A DNA stretch of 62,500 bases from Neocallimastix lanati (nom. inval.) (GCA_016946835.1 JACVTC010000040.1:335001-397500), one strand, 5' to 3'. Shown: positions 24,758-39,064, counted from the stretch's first letter. Numbers and translations are program-made. Notes: generated by a model from the sequence alone, not told the origin.

Positions 24758-27431
24758 GATACCTTAATATAAATTAATTCTAAAAAACAAATAAATTTTC
24801 TATACCAAAGAAATTATAAATACTAAATATAAAAATACTTCTATAAATAAATATAAAAGAATAATTTAATTATTCCGTTTGATTTTGGTTTTGTTTTTAT
24901 TATTTTTTCTTTCCTTTTTTGTTTGTTTTTAAATAAACAAATTTTAAGTAAAATAAAAAATATATAAAAACTTAATAATATAATTGATCCAAAATATGAC
25001 AAATTTTTTTAATTCTTACAATAATATTGATTCTATCATCAATATATCCAGAATTAAAAGTATTTGTTATTATATCCAAAAAAAAAAAAAATCTAAAAAA
25101 AAAAAATCTTTTTTTTTTTTTTTTTTAATACTTTCTTGATAAAAAAAACAATAAACTTTGAATTGCACTGGTTATTAAATGATATAATAACCTAGTGCCT
25201 CCAAAAGTTTATAAATTATTCTTTTATAGTGTTTTAAATTATAACGTCTGTTCAGATATATTTTTTGTATATATCCTTTGTTTACTATTAAATTTCTTAT
25301 TGCTATTAAAATATGTTGGTTTAATTTAACTTTTAATCTCACTTGAATTTATTCTTTATTTAATAAAATAAAAATAAATATAATTATTTTTAATTAAATA
25401 TCGTTTACAAAATTTTACGAAACTATATTAACATAAAAAACTTTTATATATAATATTTACCAATATATCAATTATAGTAAAATACTTATATTTTGTTAAA
25501 TTTAATATTGAATGAGCATTCATTGAATTAAAAGTTAAATTATGATATATTGTTAAATTCTTTAAATTATTTATGAAAATAAAGAGTAATATATAATAAA
25601 TTCAATAAAGATTAATTAGCAAAACTTTTATATAATAAATTCACAAAATATATGTTAAAATATATATATATAAATATCTTTTACTATGAAAAATTAAATT
25701 TCTTATTAAAAAAAATTAAATTATAAATATATCAAATAAATAGAAAATAATTCAATAATTTTTTTAAAAAAATAAAAAAATTATTCACTTTCTATATATA
25801 CTATATTTTATTCAAACAAATCATCTTTAATATTTTATTATTTTCTTCTTTTTTTTTTGCTTTAATATTGATTATATAAATCTACTCCAATTATTTTAAA
25901 TGTGCAAGATTTATTATGTGAACAAAAAAATGATTATATTTAAAAATATAATATTGAACGATATGAAATTTTAATTTTATATATATATAATAAAAATTTT
26001 TTTGAATTATCTTTTTTCTTTTCAATTTCTAATAAATAATTATTATTTAGTCGATAAATATTGAATTTTATTGAACTTTTATTTTTATTTAACTATTTGA
26101 ATATATAATTATTGATTAAAAATTATTATTTAGTAATGGAGGTTTTTAAATTTTTTTAATCTGATTAATTGTATTTCTTTTTTTTTTTTTTTTTTTCTTA
26201 TGTATTTATTAATGTTTATTATTTGATATATCTATTCCGTTATAGTTAATTAAAATTATATTAATTAAATCAATAACATCTTTAGATTTATTTATATAAT
26301 AAATATTTAAAATAAAAAGAAAAAAAAAAAAAAAAAAATTAAATCCTATAACATATTAAATATATATGTCTTATAATAGAAGTAATATATATTTTATAAA
26401 TATGCAAAATTCAAAATTTAAAAAAAATAAAAATAAAAGATAAAAAAAAATTTTGAAGGAATAAATTTTGAATTATGAAAATTTAAAATAAAATATTATT
26501 ATTAATTATAATTATTATTATTATTATTATTATTATTATTGTTGTTATTATTTAAAATTTTGATATTAATATTTTATATATTATAAATACATATATATAT
26601 TAAATAATGTTCTTATTTTTACTATTAATCCTAAATAAATATTTAAAATTAAAATATAAAAAAAAATATCAATAAAATAATAAATTATAATATATGTTCT
26701 ATATATAATAAATAATTAGTATAATACTAATTGATTTATAATATATTCATTTAATTAGAATAGAATATATGATAAATATACTTTTTAATTTAAAAAAAAA
26801 TTAAATAAAATCAATTAATATATTTATAATATACTTTAATATATTATGATTGAATATATATACTCAAATATTATTGAAAAAAATTGTCACTTTTTTGATG
26901 AATATATTAACTCTAATAAAAATATATATAATTCTTATATAATAATTTATATTCCAATATATTAGTAAAATTTATTGATATTGTTTTAAATTATTTAATA
27001 TATTGGAAATTAACATAAAAAAATGATGGATTAATATTTTATATTAACAATATAAACAATTATGAAATAAATAGAATTTATATATTCATTATTATATGTA
27101 CTAATATATTATTATTTAAGTTTGAAAATATATAAAAATATAATAGATTATATTAAAAATCACAAATTTGAATATATTATAATATACAGGATGGATGTAA
27201 TTATAAATAGCTAATAAGAGAATTAATATTTATTTAATAAACCTTCTTTTTATTATAAATAATATTCTTTTTTATAATTAAAAATATTCTTTTTAGAATA
27301 ATTTATTATTAAAAACTTTTGCTAAAATATTTTAAATAAAATAAAATAAAATAAAATAAAATAATCTATATTATCTATTAATATTATTATTACATTATAA
27401 AATATTAATAATCAATCATGTATTTACATTT
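24758..27431. other. AT-rich intergenic region, upstream of the disordered-protein gene
   Basis: The first 150 bases upstream of the ATG (24757) contain T-rich words (GATTTTGGTTTTG, TTTTGTTTG near 24890-24930 on the plus strand). Beyond the hairpin at 25165-25198 I see only AT-rich DNA with short ATT arrays (26511-26540). Confidence 0.6.
25165..25198. promoter_or_regulatory. Hairpin upstream of the disordered-protein gene
   Basis: GCACTGGTTATTA (25165-25177) pairs with TAATAACCTAGTGC (25185-25198) with one bulged base and a 7-base loop. It lies about 410 bases upstream of the ATG at 24757, so it may be in the promoter or the 5' leader. It is notable because it contains most of the G and C of the area. 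Confidence 0.4.
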
Positions 27432-27945
27432 TTTATTTTTTTATTATTTATTATTTATTATTTATTATTTATTATTTATTATTTATTATTTATTATTTAT
27501 TATTTATTATTTATTATTTATTATTTATTATTTATTATTTATTATTTATTATTTATTATTTATTATTTATTATTTATTATTTATTATTTATTATTTATTA
27601 TTTATTATTTATTATTTATTATTTATTATTTATTATTTATTATTTATTATTTATTATTTATTATTTATTATTTATTATTTATTATTTATTATTTATTATT
27701 TATTATTTATTATTTATTATTTATTATTTATTATTTATTATTTATTATTTATTATTTATTATTTATTATTTATTATTTATTATTTATTATTTATTATTTA
27801 TTATTTATTATTTATTATTTATTATTTATTATTTATTATTTATTATTTATTATGTATGTATTATTTATTATTTATTATTTATTATTTATTATTTATTATT
27901 TATTATTCATTATTTATTATGTATTATTTATTATTAATCATATTA
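27432..27945. repeat. Heptamer ATTATTT satellite, about 510 bp
   Basis: Around 70 head-to-tail copies of ATTATTT, nearly perfect; the first clear variants (ATGTATGT near 27853, TTCATT near 27907) occur at the right end. The open frame through it (period of seven residues, FIIYYLL) results from a 7-base unit without stops in one register and is not a gene. Confidence 0.95.
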
Positions 27946-28391
27946 AAATTTTACATAAATAGGTTTTATTATTAATTTACTATTTTTTTTCTTTATTAAA
28001 ATTTTTGTTTTGCTATTAATATAATTATATAATTATAAATTAATAGTATTTTTTTTATATAATATTATTTCTTTACATTCTTTTAAAAAAAAAAAAATTC
28101 AAATATTAATAATAAATTCAGCCAGTCTTGTTTAATAATAAAAAAAAGAAAAATAAATAAAGCAATTTTACGAATGTGATTTAATTTTCACTGTTTAAAG
28201 AAGGTAATAATAATAAAAAATAAAAAAAAAAAAAAAAACTTATTTTATTATATATTAAATTTTATTAAATTTTTCGAAATTTTTATATATTATTTTATTT
28301 TATTTAATGAATAGATTAGTAAACCTTTTACTAAAATGTTTTAACCACTTTTTTTTTTAATTATATTTTGGCAAAAGGTATTATACTATGA

Positions 28392-28428
<37 letters not shown>

Positions 28429-28783
28429 AAGTAATTAATTAATCATATTTAATCATATTAATTAATTAAATAATTAATTAATTAAAAAAACTCTTTATTT
28501 CTAATTTTTTTTTTTTTTTAATGATTGCAATTCTTTTGGTTTTTAGTCATTTTAATGACCTTTTAAGAAGCCTAAGCAATAATAATTAATAATTATTTTC
28601 ATTAACAAATAAAGTTAATTATAAAAATCACTAATATTTCATGATTCTCATTATTTTCACTTTCATTATTTATTACTATAATAATAATAAATAATAATAA
28701 TTGATATCATATTAAAATTTATATATATATATATATTTTTTACTTTTTTAGTTATTTATTAAATATAATTATTAAACCTTTTT

Positions 28784-28836
28784 AAATGTTTCATTATTAT
28801 TAATAAATAGTAATTATTAATAATAATGAAACATTT
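28784..28836. repeat. Perfect 21-bp inverted repeat with 11-base loop
   Basis: AAATGTTTCATTATTATTAAT (28784-28804) is followed, after an 11-base loop, by its exact reverse complement (28816-28836). A transcript would fold into a 21-bp stem. Function unknown. Confidence 0.8.
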
Positions 28837-29005
28837 ATAATCCATTATAATAAAATATCAAAATTTATTATTAAATTTTTTATTTTTTTATTTTTTATTT
28901 TTTTTTTATTAATTTACAACCGCCGCTTCAATCTTATTCTATATAACCTATTTAATTTCATTACAATAAATATTGTATATTCTTGCATTTTGTTATTATA
29001 TTAGT

Positions 29006-29052
29006 AACTGTATTTACAAAATGTAAATTTTTTACATAATGTAAATACAGTT
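29006..29052. repeat. Second nearby hairpin, 13-bp perfect core
   Basis: AACTGTATTTACA (29006-29018) pairs with TGTAAATACAGTT (29040-29052). The pairing continues outward after a short mismatch (TTATATTA against CAATATAA) and inward (ATGTAAA against TTTACAT), giving a stem of about 25 bp in all, about 200 bases from the hairpin at 28784. Confidence 0.7.
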
Positions 29053-29990
29053 GCCAATATAATTTCCATATACCTAAATTAACATAATAATATTAAATAG
29101 TTTTAAATGAATATTTAAATAATTACTATTTAAATTTTTAATTAAAACGGTTGTACATATTGAAATATAATATAGTATAGGTAGAATCAATTAAAATAAA
29201 ATAAAATAAATAAAATAAAATAAAAAAAAAACTATTTAAAAATTTTTTAAATAATAAAGTATTCTATATGTCATTTATACCTAATTAAATATTAAATTTA
29301 ATTTATTATATTTTCTGTATATTTCATTCTCTCAATAATAAATAATAATTAATGTATACAATATATACAACGTATACGAGGTTTTTTATTTAATTCGTAT
29401 TTAGGATATTAAAATGAAATAAATTTTCAATATCTATGGATGATTATTAATGATACCGAAATGAAATGGTGTTAATGCTACAAATGATTAATATTGATAC
29501 TACAGACATCAAAAAAAAAAATAATAATGATAATAATGATAATAATGATTATTTTTAATGTTATATAATTAATATTACAGATAATATAAATGATTATTTT
29601 TTTTTTTTGTAATGAAATGGTTATATTATTTTTTTTAAAATAATTTAAATTTTCTCAAATTAATAATATTTATTAATAAAAAAAAATAGTTATTTATCTT
29701 TTTTACTTTATTATCATTATAATACTTATTTTTATTTTAAATTAGGCATATGTCCTTATCATTTATGAGATGATTATCAATCAAATATATAAAATACATA
29801 ATTTTTAAATAAACTTTTTATTGTTAATTTAATCACTTGATAATAAAAGTAAACTAAATACTTAATAGACTAATTATTTAAAATTGTGGTTTGCATTCAA
29901 TGATTACTAAAAAAATGAGTATATAAAAAAAAAAAAAAAGGGTATAATTTTATTGAACATTTTATAATGATATGATGGACCAATATATGT

Positions 29991-30029
<39 letters not shown>

Positions 30030-30739
30030 CCATGTATAACTTTCTAATCATTAGCTGACAAAAATACAATATTTAAATAAAATATTTAATAAATAAATAA
30101 ATAAATTTTATTTATTTTTTATTTTTTTTTATTTAAAACTATATTTATCAAAAATAAAAATTTTAAATTTTAAATAAATATAAATATAAAAATAAATAAA
30201 AAAAATAAATAAATAAAAAATAATTATTCCTTTCAAATTATAATCAATTATATATTTAAAAAAAATAAAATAAAAATGTTAATATTATGCTGAATGTAAA
30301 AAGTTTAATATATTAATTTAATTAAAATATATAATACAATTTGTATTGTACCAAAATTTACAAAATATTTTCAAATTAATAACACCCAAATTTTTATTAT
30401 ATCATAAATCTATTCTAAATATTGTTTATATATATTATTTTCAAAATTTAAAATTAATAATCTAACCCTATTAAGTGTTTGTGTATGGTTATGAAAATAC
30501 TTTTTAGTGTATTTGATTGGTTTTTTTCATCAACTACTATTAATTTAACTATTTAAGGGTTAATTAGTAATTAATAAAAATTTATTGGAAAAGATCATCT
30601 CATAAGCCCTAAAAAACAAATCAATAGCATTAAAAAAAAAAAAAAAATTTTAAGTATCTTGTATAATTAGATGAACAGTAAATTCATCCTATCATTATTT
30701 ATTATTATTATTATTATTATCATTTATTATTATTATTAA

Positions 30740-30899
30740 AATACGATCTATTATTATTATAACTATTAAAATAAAATCTTATTACTATTAAAATGCAATC
30801 TTATTATTACTATTAAAATACAATCTTATTTTAAAATACAATCTTATTATTACTATTAAAAATACAATCTTTACAATCTATTATTATTACTATTAAAAA

Positions 30900-30941
<42 letters not shown>

Positions 30942-31070
30942 TAAAATAACAATCTTATTATTTATTATTAATTAATATGCAATCTTTTTATTATTATTAC
31001 AATTTTTTTATTATTATTACAATTTTTTCTTTATTATTACAATTTTTTTATTATTTATTATTATTATAAA
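30740..31070. repeat. Degenerate tandem repeat, unit about 24-27 bp
   Basis: Repeated words AAAATACAATCTTATTATTACTATT occur about six times between 30760 and 30960 with length variation, then degrade into ATTATTACAATTTTTTT copies at 30980-31045. Confidence 0.75.
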
Positions 31071-31705
31071 CAATTATCATAATAAACTTTATTTATTAAT
31101 ATTTATGTCGAATGCTATATAAATAAGTAGAAAAGCATTATTAATACTTTTCTATTTATTTATTTATTTTTTAATATTAAATTAATAATATATATATTAA
31201 TTATATATATATCATACAATATAAATTTTAGAAAAAAAATTTTTTTATTTTCTTTTCAAATTTAATATAAAAATTTAATAAATATTAAAAATACTTTCAA
31301 TTTCCTGCATTAAATATATAAAAATGAATTATATATATATTATTTATTCACTTATTTATATTCATATTCTTTAAATTTTGTATTTAAATTGTGGATCTGA
31401 AATGGTCTTTAAAAATTAATCATTATTGAAAAAATAAATTTATTATTCCTTTTTCAATAGTTAGCATCAAATATACTTATAAAAAAAATAATAATATAAT
31501 AATAATCATTACCATAATACTATATTAATAAATCCATGGTTTATTATATAAGTACAGTTTAATTTATATCTTTCAATTTTCCATTCCAATTCTCATGTTT
31601 TTTTTTTGTTTTTTTTTTGTTTTTTTTTTTTTTGTTTTGCCTTAAAAACTACTAATAACTTTATAATTTTTATTATAATTATAGAATTTAAATTCTATAA
31701 TACAT

Positions 31706-31739
31706 TCATTTATCTATTTATTTATTTATTTATTTATTT

Positions 31740-31783
<44 letters not shown>
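31706..31783. repeat. (TTTA)n tetranucleotide array
   Basis: About 75 bases of TTTA/ATTT with two length slips. Confidence 0.9.
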
Positions 31784-31974
31784 TGGTATGAATATCCTTT
31801 TTTTTTATCTCATATTCTCATATAATAGTAATTAATTATTTAAATTAGTACATTGAAATAAATTAAAATTAAAGTTCTAAAATTTTAGTCATACAATTGT
31901 CCAAAAGCTCAAAAGAATCAATAAAAAAGTCTTTAAAACAATTCTCAAAATTTAATTAATGTTTGTTACAAATT

Positions 31975-32250
31975 TTTTTTTTATTTCCGTGTGTATCGCC
32001 CTTTGCGGAAATATTAAGGTAATCATAACACTTTCATAAAGACAGATAATGTCCCTGCTGTGCAGCCTTACTGAGTGTTCAGCATTAGCGCTCTGACATG
32101 TATATTATTGCTGAAAATTTTCTAGTACACTTATTCTTGGAGTGCTTTGCCAGTTCCCTTTGAAGTGAGGTCAGTATAATCTAACCCATGAATAGAGGTA
32201 TTAGCTTTCTTGTCAAATGCATAAACGTCAGAAAACTTATTATAAATATT
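31975..32250 (-). pseudogene. Isolated island of ordinary base composition with two short open frames
   Basis: About 270 bases with many G and C, surrounded by several kilobases of almost pure A/T. On the minus strand one frame is open for 39 codons from 32250 to a TAA at 32131 (it includes FSDVYAFDKKANTSIHGLDY and ends TGKALQE). Upstream it could join an intron acceptor (AATAAG just before TTTTCTGAC). A second minus frame is open from about 32105 to about 31948 (begins YTCQSANAEHSVRLHSRDII). I do not recognise either peptide. Options are the last exon of a lost gene, a transposon or horizontally acquired fragment, or a structured RNA gene. Confidence 0.4.
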
Positions 32251-33201
32251 TTAAATAAAATGAATATTTAAAAGCAATGGTACTCATAGTGATAATATTG
32301 AAAACTCCAACACACTAATATCTATATTATATATATTATATTAATAATTATATATATGTATAAATTTAATAAAAAATAAGACCTAAAATAAAATAATTAA
32401 AAAAACAAAAAAGTATGTTGCTGTTTCCTTTGAAGTTATATGGAAATCTATTTTTTTTTTTTTTTTTTTTTTTTACTAGGTTCATCACTCATATTTCTTA
32501 TATTAATTTTTTTGTTTAAAAATTTTTTTTATTAATAAATAATAAATTTTAACCTAATATAATACTTCAGAACTATAATAGGATCCAGTCAATTATTTTG
32601 TTTTTATATATTATTCTTGATAATGTTTCACAAACCATTTATTAATTTAATAATTATATTATCTATGCTCATATCAATAACCTTTGTATTACATCACTTT
32701 GTTTTCTTTAGTTCTTGGGTATTTTATTCTATTTAAAGTTTTATTCTTTGGTATTTCTAAAAATTACAAAAAAAAAAAAAATAAATAAAATAAAAAAATA
32801 ACAATAATAATAAGGAAAATTTTTTAATTTAATTTATCATCATGTAAAATTATCTCCTATGAAATGATAACTTGAAATTAAAAAGTCATTATTCATTGAA
32901 AACAAAACAAGGCAAAAAAAAAATTTTTAAGTTAATTATAGGATATTATTTACTAATAATTATAGCACATATTATAAAACAATAAAAAAAATGAATAATT
33001 CATTTAAATTTAGACAAATTATAATAAACGTATTTAAAAATTATGTTTCTTATTAGAGATAAACGAATTCTACATAAGTTATATTTTGAAAAATAATTAA
33101 TTAATAATGAATTAATTATTTAATGTAGTTTAATAATGTATATTTTATCAAGAAAAATTATTTTCTTCCTTTTTTTTTTTTCCTTTTTTTTTCCTTTTTT
33201 T

Positions 33202-33239
<38 letters not shown>

Positions 33240-34249
33240 CCTTTATATATATATAAATCTATCTAATATACTATTCTCACTTTTTTTACGTAGTATTTTT
33301 TTTTTCTGTTCATTTATTTTACTCCGATTTAGAATTAATATTAATAATAATTATGAATAAATAAAAGATAGCACGTTTCATAAAATTTCAACGAATATAT
33401 TCACAATATTTCCATATTTAGATAAGTTCTAATTCTATTAGGAAAATTAAATATTTTATAGTTTTTTAAATATATTTTATAATAAAAGAAAAAAAAAATA
33501 AATATAAAAAAATCGATTAATTTATATATTTTTTAATTGTTCTATATACTATAATGTTATTAAATTAATTTTTTTTTTATTTTTTTTATATGAAAAAAAA
33601 ATTTTATTGAAATTAAATGTTGTGTAACATTATATTTCATTGGTATTCTTTATTAATGAAAAATTTATTAATTAATTAAATATTAAATATAATATATATT
33701 ATAATATAATGTATTTATATTTTAATATATAACTATAAAATTAATAATAATTGTTTTTATTAAATTTTTATTGAACCTTAGTTTATATTAAAATTAATAA
33801 GCGTCACTTTTTTTTTGTTTCTTTTTTTTTTTCGTTAATATAATTTATATTAATACATTCAAAAAATATATTAAAATATAATAATTGTATAATTTTTTAA
33901 ATTTAATTAATCCTATTAATCATATTAAAATTTTAAGTTTCATTAATATTAAAATAAAAAAAGTAATAAATACATTTTTATAGATTAATCTTCAATATTA
34001 TTTTTTTTAAATTATTACATTATTACTAATGTACAAACAAAACAAATAATGTACTTTTGATAAATATTTAGAAAATTATAAATATTTAGAAAATTATAAA
34101 AAAAAAACTTTAGAATATTTTTGAAGAATTATAAAAAAAAATATGTTTATCATTCTAATTATTAATAATTATTCATTTTAATTTCTTTTTTAATATTTAT
34201 TTTTTTTTTAATATGTAATATGTATATTTTTTAATTATTTATTATTTCA

Positions 34250-34590
34250 CTATATTATCATTTATTATTTATTTATTATTTTTTATTTTTTATTTTTATT
34301 ATTTATTTTTTATTTTTTATTTTTATTATTTATTATTTTTATTATTTTTATTATTTATTATTTTTTTATTTTTTTATTTATTTATTTATTATTTATTTAT
34401 TTATTATTTTTTATTTATTATTTATTTTTATTTATTATTTATTATGTAATATTTTTATTATTTATTAATTATTATGTAATTATTATTTATTATTTATTAA
34501 TTATTATGTAATTATTATTTATTATTTATTATTTATTATGTAATTTATATTATTTATGATTTATGATTTATGATTTATGATTTATATAAT
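34250..34590. repeat. Irregular ATTATTT/TTATTTTT satellite block
   Basis: Mixed array of TTATTT, TTTTTATT and ATTATGTA words, ending in four copies of TTTATGA near 34550-34585. A diverged member of the heptamer family. Confidence 0.7.
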
Positions 34591-35012
34591 TACTAATTAG
34601 TTAATTCATAGTTTTTTCTAGAAATTTGTTTATTAATAATAATTATAATAAAAAAAAAATTTAAAAAATATATATGAATAAATATTTATTTAGCAATTAT
34701 TGATTACTATTTTTTCTTTGTACTTTATCATACTTAAAGAAAAGCTGAATTAAATTATTTAAATAATAATTAATGATTCATTTTTTTTTTGCACATTATG
34801 TTACTTAAAGTAAAATTGAATTTAAATATTTTTTTTATTAATATTTTATTTATAATAGAATATTAAATAAGTATAGTTAATTATTTTAAATATTGACAAT
34901 GAAATTTTTATAATAAATATTAAAAAAAATTTTTTTTCTACTAATTAAATAGTTATAGATATTTTTATAGTTTTTAATTTGATGTATATTAAAGTTAAAA
35001 AAAAAAAAAACT

Positions 35013-35013
35013 A

Positions 35014-35091
<78 letters not shown>

Positions 35092-35112
35092 TATTATTAT
35101 TATTATTATTAC

Positions 35113-35145
<33 letters not shown>
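35013..35145. repeat. (ATT)n trinucleotide array
   Basis: About 130 bases of ATT with two ACT variants (near 35088 and 35111). Confidence 0.9.
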
Positions 35146-35146
<1 letters not shown>

Positions 35147-35635
35147 TACTACAAAATTCTAACAATCTTTATTATTATTTTATTATTTGTATTTATCATT
35201 AATATTTTTAATTCTCCACATAATATATTATCTATATAAAATTGACTTTTTATTAAGCAAATCAATCAAAATATATAGATAAACTTTTTTAAATTATATT
35301 ATTATTATTATATTAATACTATTACTAGTATTCCTTTTAAATAATTATACTTTTTATAAATTAAATTTATTTTAAATGAGAAAATAATAATGAATAATGA
35401 TTGTTATAATTTAAGTAAATAAAATTAAAATTAACCTATTATTAATCTTCTTAAGCCAAGGTAAAATACTTGTTTTACTTCATTTTTTTTTATACTTAAT
35501 TTTCAATGATAATTGTTGTTTTTTATACTAATTTTCAATAATATTCATTTTTTTTATACTTAATTTTCAATAATAATGATAATATATATATGTATATATA
35601 AAATATAGTGTTTTTCAAAAATTATGTTTCCAAAT

Positions 35636-35668
35636 AATATTGCATTATCTGACAGATAATGCAATATT
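35636..35668. repeat. Perfect 16-bp palindromic hairpin with single-base centre
   Basis: AATATTGCATTATCTG, then A, then the exact reverse complement. The compact palindrome with a CTGACAG centre would extrude easily as a cruciform. No gene lies nearby. Confidence 0.8.
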
Positions 35669-36439
35669 GTATAAAAACTAAAACTAAAAACTAAAAAAAA
35701 AAAAAAAAAAATTCTTATATTTTTTTATGTTTATTTATTTGTTTTAACCGAAAGGAATATAAGGTATAATCTAATCTATTTAATTATCAACATGAAATTA
35801 TGAAATTAATCAATAATAAATATTATAATTTTAAATATTAAAATTCATATTTAACTTTTAATATTTTATATATATAATTTTTATTCTTTTTATTAATTTT
35901 TTTTTTTTTTTTTTATTATTTTTTGTTTTTATTTTTCTTTTTCTTTTTTTTTTTTTGTTATTAACTTTATCAATTTTCATTATATAGATATAAATATAAT
36001 TATATTTAAATTATATCTATTATAATTTAAATAAAAGTTTAAACATAGACCTATATTAAACTAAAAAAAAAAAAAAAAAATTATTATTATCCTAATAACC
36101 TTAATTAATTAATTAATTGATTAGATTTTCCTTTCCTGTTTAAATTAATTTTAAATCATCTAATTAAATACTTCTTTTGTTAATTAACCTTAATGCTCAT
36201 ATCGATGTTAATGTAATTGTAATTATACAGAGAAATAATAAATAACCATCATCATCAATATCATCATCATAGCTATCATCATAATCATATATTTTAATAA
36301 AAAAAAAACTTTATATAAATTTAAACCAAAAAAAAATTATTATTGTTATAATATTAATTAAAATTATAGTATTAATAGGATTGAAATAACGTATTTAAGA
36401 TAAATTGAATATAATTACTTTTCATGAATTTACCAAACT

Positions 36440-36660
36440 TATTTTATTATTATTATTAATTATTATCACTTATTATTATTTATAATTATTATTTATTATT
36501 ATATTTATTATTATTTATTATTTATTATTTGTTATTATATTTATTATTTGTTATTATATTTATTATTATTTATTATTTATTATATTTATTATTATTTTTT
36601 ATTTATTATTATATTTATTATTATTTATTATTTATTATTTATTATTTATTATTTATTATT
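36440..36660. repeat. Mixed TTATT/ATTATTT satellite
   Basis: Alternating TTATTATTTATT and TTATTATATTTATT units, ending in clean ATTATTT heptamers at 36615-36660. Confidence 0.75.
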
Positions 36661-36779
36661 ACACTAACTCATATTTATTTATAAAACATTAAACTAATAT
36701 TTTTATTATCATTATTATTCAGCTCTATTAAAAAGTTTTATAATTAAAACAATTAATAAACAATTATTAAAATACATTA

Positions 36780-36910
36780 GTAATTATAATAAAAAATATT
36801 TTATATATAAAAATAGCAATTATAATAAAAGATATTTTATATATAAAAATAGTAATTATTATAAAAGATATTTTATATATAAAAATAGTAATTATAATAA
36901 AAATAGCAAA
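36780..36910. repeat. Tandem repeat, unit about 37-38 bp, about 3.5 copies
   Basis: The unit begins TAATTATAATAAAAGATATT and continues TTATATATAAAAATAG. Copies differ by one or two bases. Confidence 0.85.
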
Positions 36911-37457
36911 CATATAACATATAATATAACATATATTATTTTAAATATAGCTTTCTTGATTTCTTATTACTGTTTTATATATAATAATTTAATTACTCAA
37001 CATTCTACTTTAATATTATTAAATTTATTTAATTATTTTTTCTTTTATCAATTATGATAATAAATATTAATTATAGTAATAATTATAATAATACATATAA
37101 TTATAATAATAATCATAATAATTAATAGAAATTATATTAAAAAAGTAAACTATTATTATAATTATATAGTTTTTTTTAATAATTGTACTTATAATTTATA
37201 TAAAATCAATGGAATATCAGTAAAATTTATTAAAAAATAGTTATTATTATTCAATTCTCTTAGCAAGATATTTAATTTATTGTATCACTATATTTTCATT
37301 GAATTCTATTTAAAATATAAAATTAGAGATAGTCATTTAAATATTATAATAATTGTTGTAAAAAAAAAAATAATAATCCATATAAAAGGTTAAATATTTT
37401 ATATAATATTTAATATATTGTCAATTATTTTTTCATATTATTAATGATATTATAATA

Positions 37458-37788
<331 letters not shown>

Positions 37789-38297
37789 AACATTTTTTAA
37801 AATTGCATAATTTTATTGTATTAAATAATTTTAATTTTATTTTCTTTTTATATTATTATAAAATATTTAAAAAATATTTTATACAAAACACTTTTTTTTT
37901 TTTTATAAATACTTATTTAACACTTATTTAATGTAAGAAAATACCCTTTTTAATTAATATAAATTGTACAAAATATAGTAGCATGTGTAACATATATGTA
38001 TAAAATGCATATATGCATTGTATGTATATGGGTTTATGCATTACAGTATGTGCAATTTATACCTATTATATGTATATAACTGATATATCAAACATAACAT
38101 ACATAATACCCAACAAAAACATATATATACACACATATTTATACATATGCTCTATACATGCTACTTTTTTTTTTACTATTTTAACCAACTTTACATCTAT
38201 TTTCATTTATTATATAGATCATTGTTTTAATTATTTTATATAACATATTCCTGGATATAAAAAAAAAATAATAAAAAATATATATATATATTATTTC

Positions 38298-38331
<34 letters not shown>

Positions 38332-38371
38332 TATATAATTAATTTTTACGATGCACTAATGGATACGAAAT

Positions 38372-38405
<34 letters not shown>

Positions 38406-39064
38406 CTAATTATATAATATATTAAACATATTTAATAAAAAAAAAAATAAAATAAAATAGATTATAAGAAAGAAATATAAATATATATACATACAATATC
38501 TTTATATTAAATTTTAACTCAAAACGAAAAAAAATTAAAAAAGAAAAGTAATGTAATGAAAATATGTTAGGTTATTTATTATTACTACTATTACATTAAT
38601 GGATAATTGGTCGATTAATCAATAAAACGATTTAAAATAATGAATTTAGAAAGATTTAGTGAAAAATTTAAAAAGTCCTGTTATATTATAATATATAAAA
38701 AGAAAGCTTCCCAGAGTATCAATGAGAATGGTTAATTGTCTTTTGTTATTAGAAAAAAAAAAAAAAAAAAAAAAAAGCTAATATTTAAATTGTGGTTCCA
38801 AGGGACCGAAAAATGTTATTTCAACAAATACTACTATTTAAATAATTAAAATTTTAAAAATGTTTTGTTTTCATAATTGCATTCCTTCGATTGCATTTAT
38901 CATGATTTATATTTGTAATATACTGTCAAAATATAGTTCTTACTATAATAATATTTTTAACTAATTTTAAATATATATTTTTCATATTAAATTTGAAGAA
39001 TTTTTATTTAATTAAAAAATATTTACATTTATTAAATTTAAAATATTAATAAAAAAAAAAAAAA

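Larger units (their letters stand above)
27946..31974. other. AT-rich intergenic region with hairpins and tandem repeats
   Basis: About 4 kb without a recognisable gene. Contents listed separately: hairpins at 28784-28836 and 29006-29052, a degenerate tandem array at 30740-31070, and a TTTA array at 31706-31783. A further hairpin of 15-base arms with one mismatch lies at 31121-31161. Poly-A at about 30000-30028. Confidence 0.6.

Noticed and set aside
27418-27975. 185-codon frame with period FIIYYLL
   Set aside because: Translation of the heptamer satellite. A 7-base unit gives a 7-residue period without any coding meaning.
33136-33360. Poly-Phe frame, and similar ones at 18738-19056, 31606-31791 and 51834-52061
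   Set aside because: Direct translations of poly-T tracts.
34979-35239. Poly-Ile frame
   Set aside because: Translation of an ATT array.
38013-38243. 76-codon frame starting MHCMYMGLC
   Set aside because: Lies in TATG/TATA-rich DNA, is dominated by Tyr, Ile and Thr, and shows no motif, gene context or splice signals.
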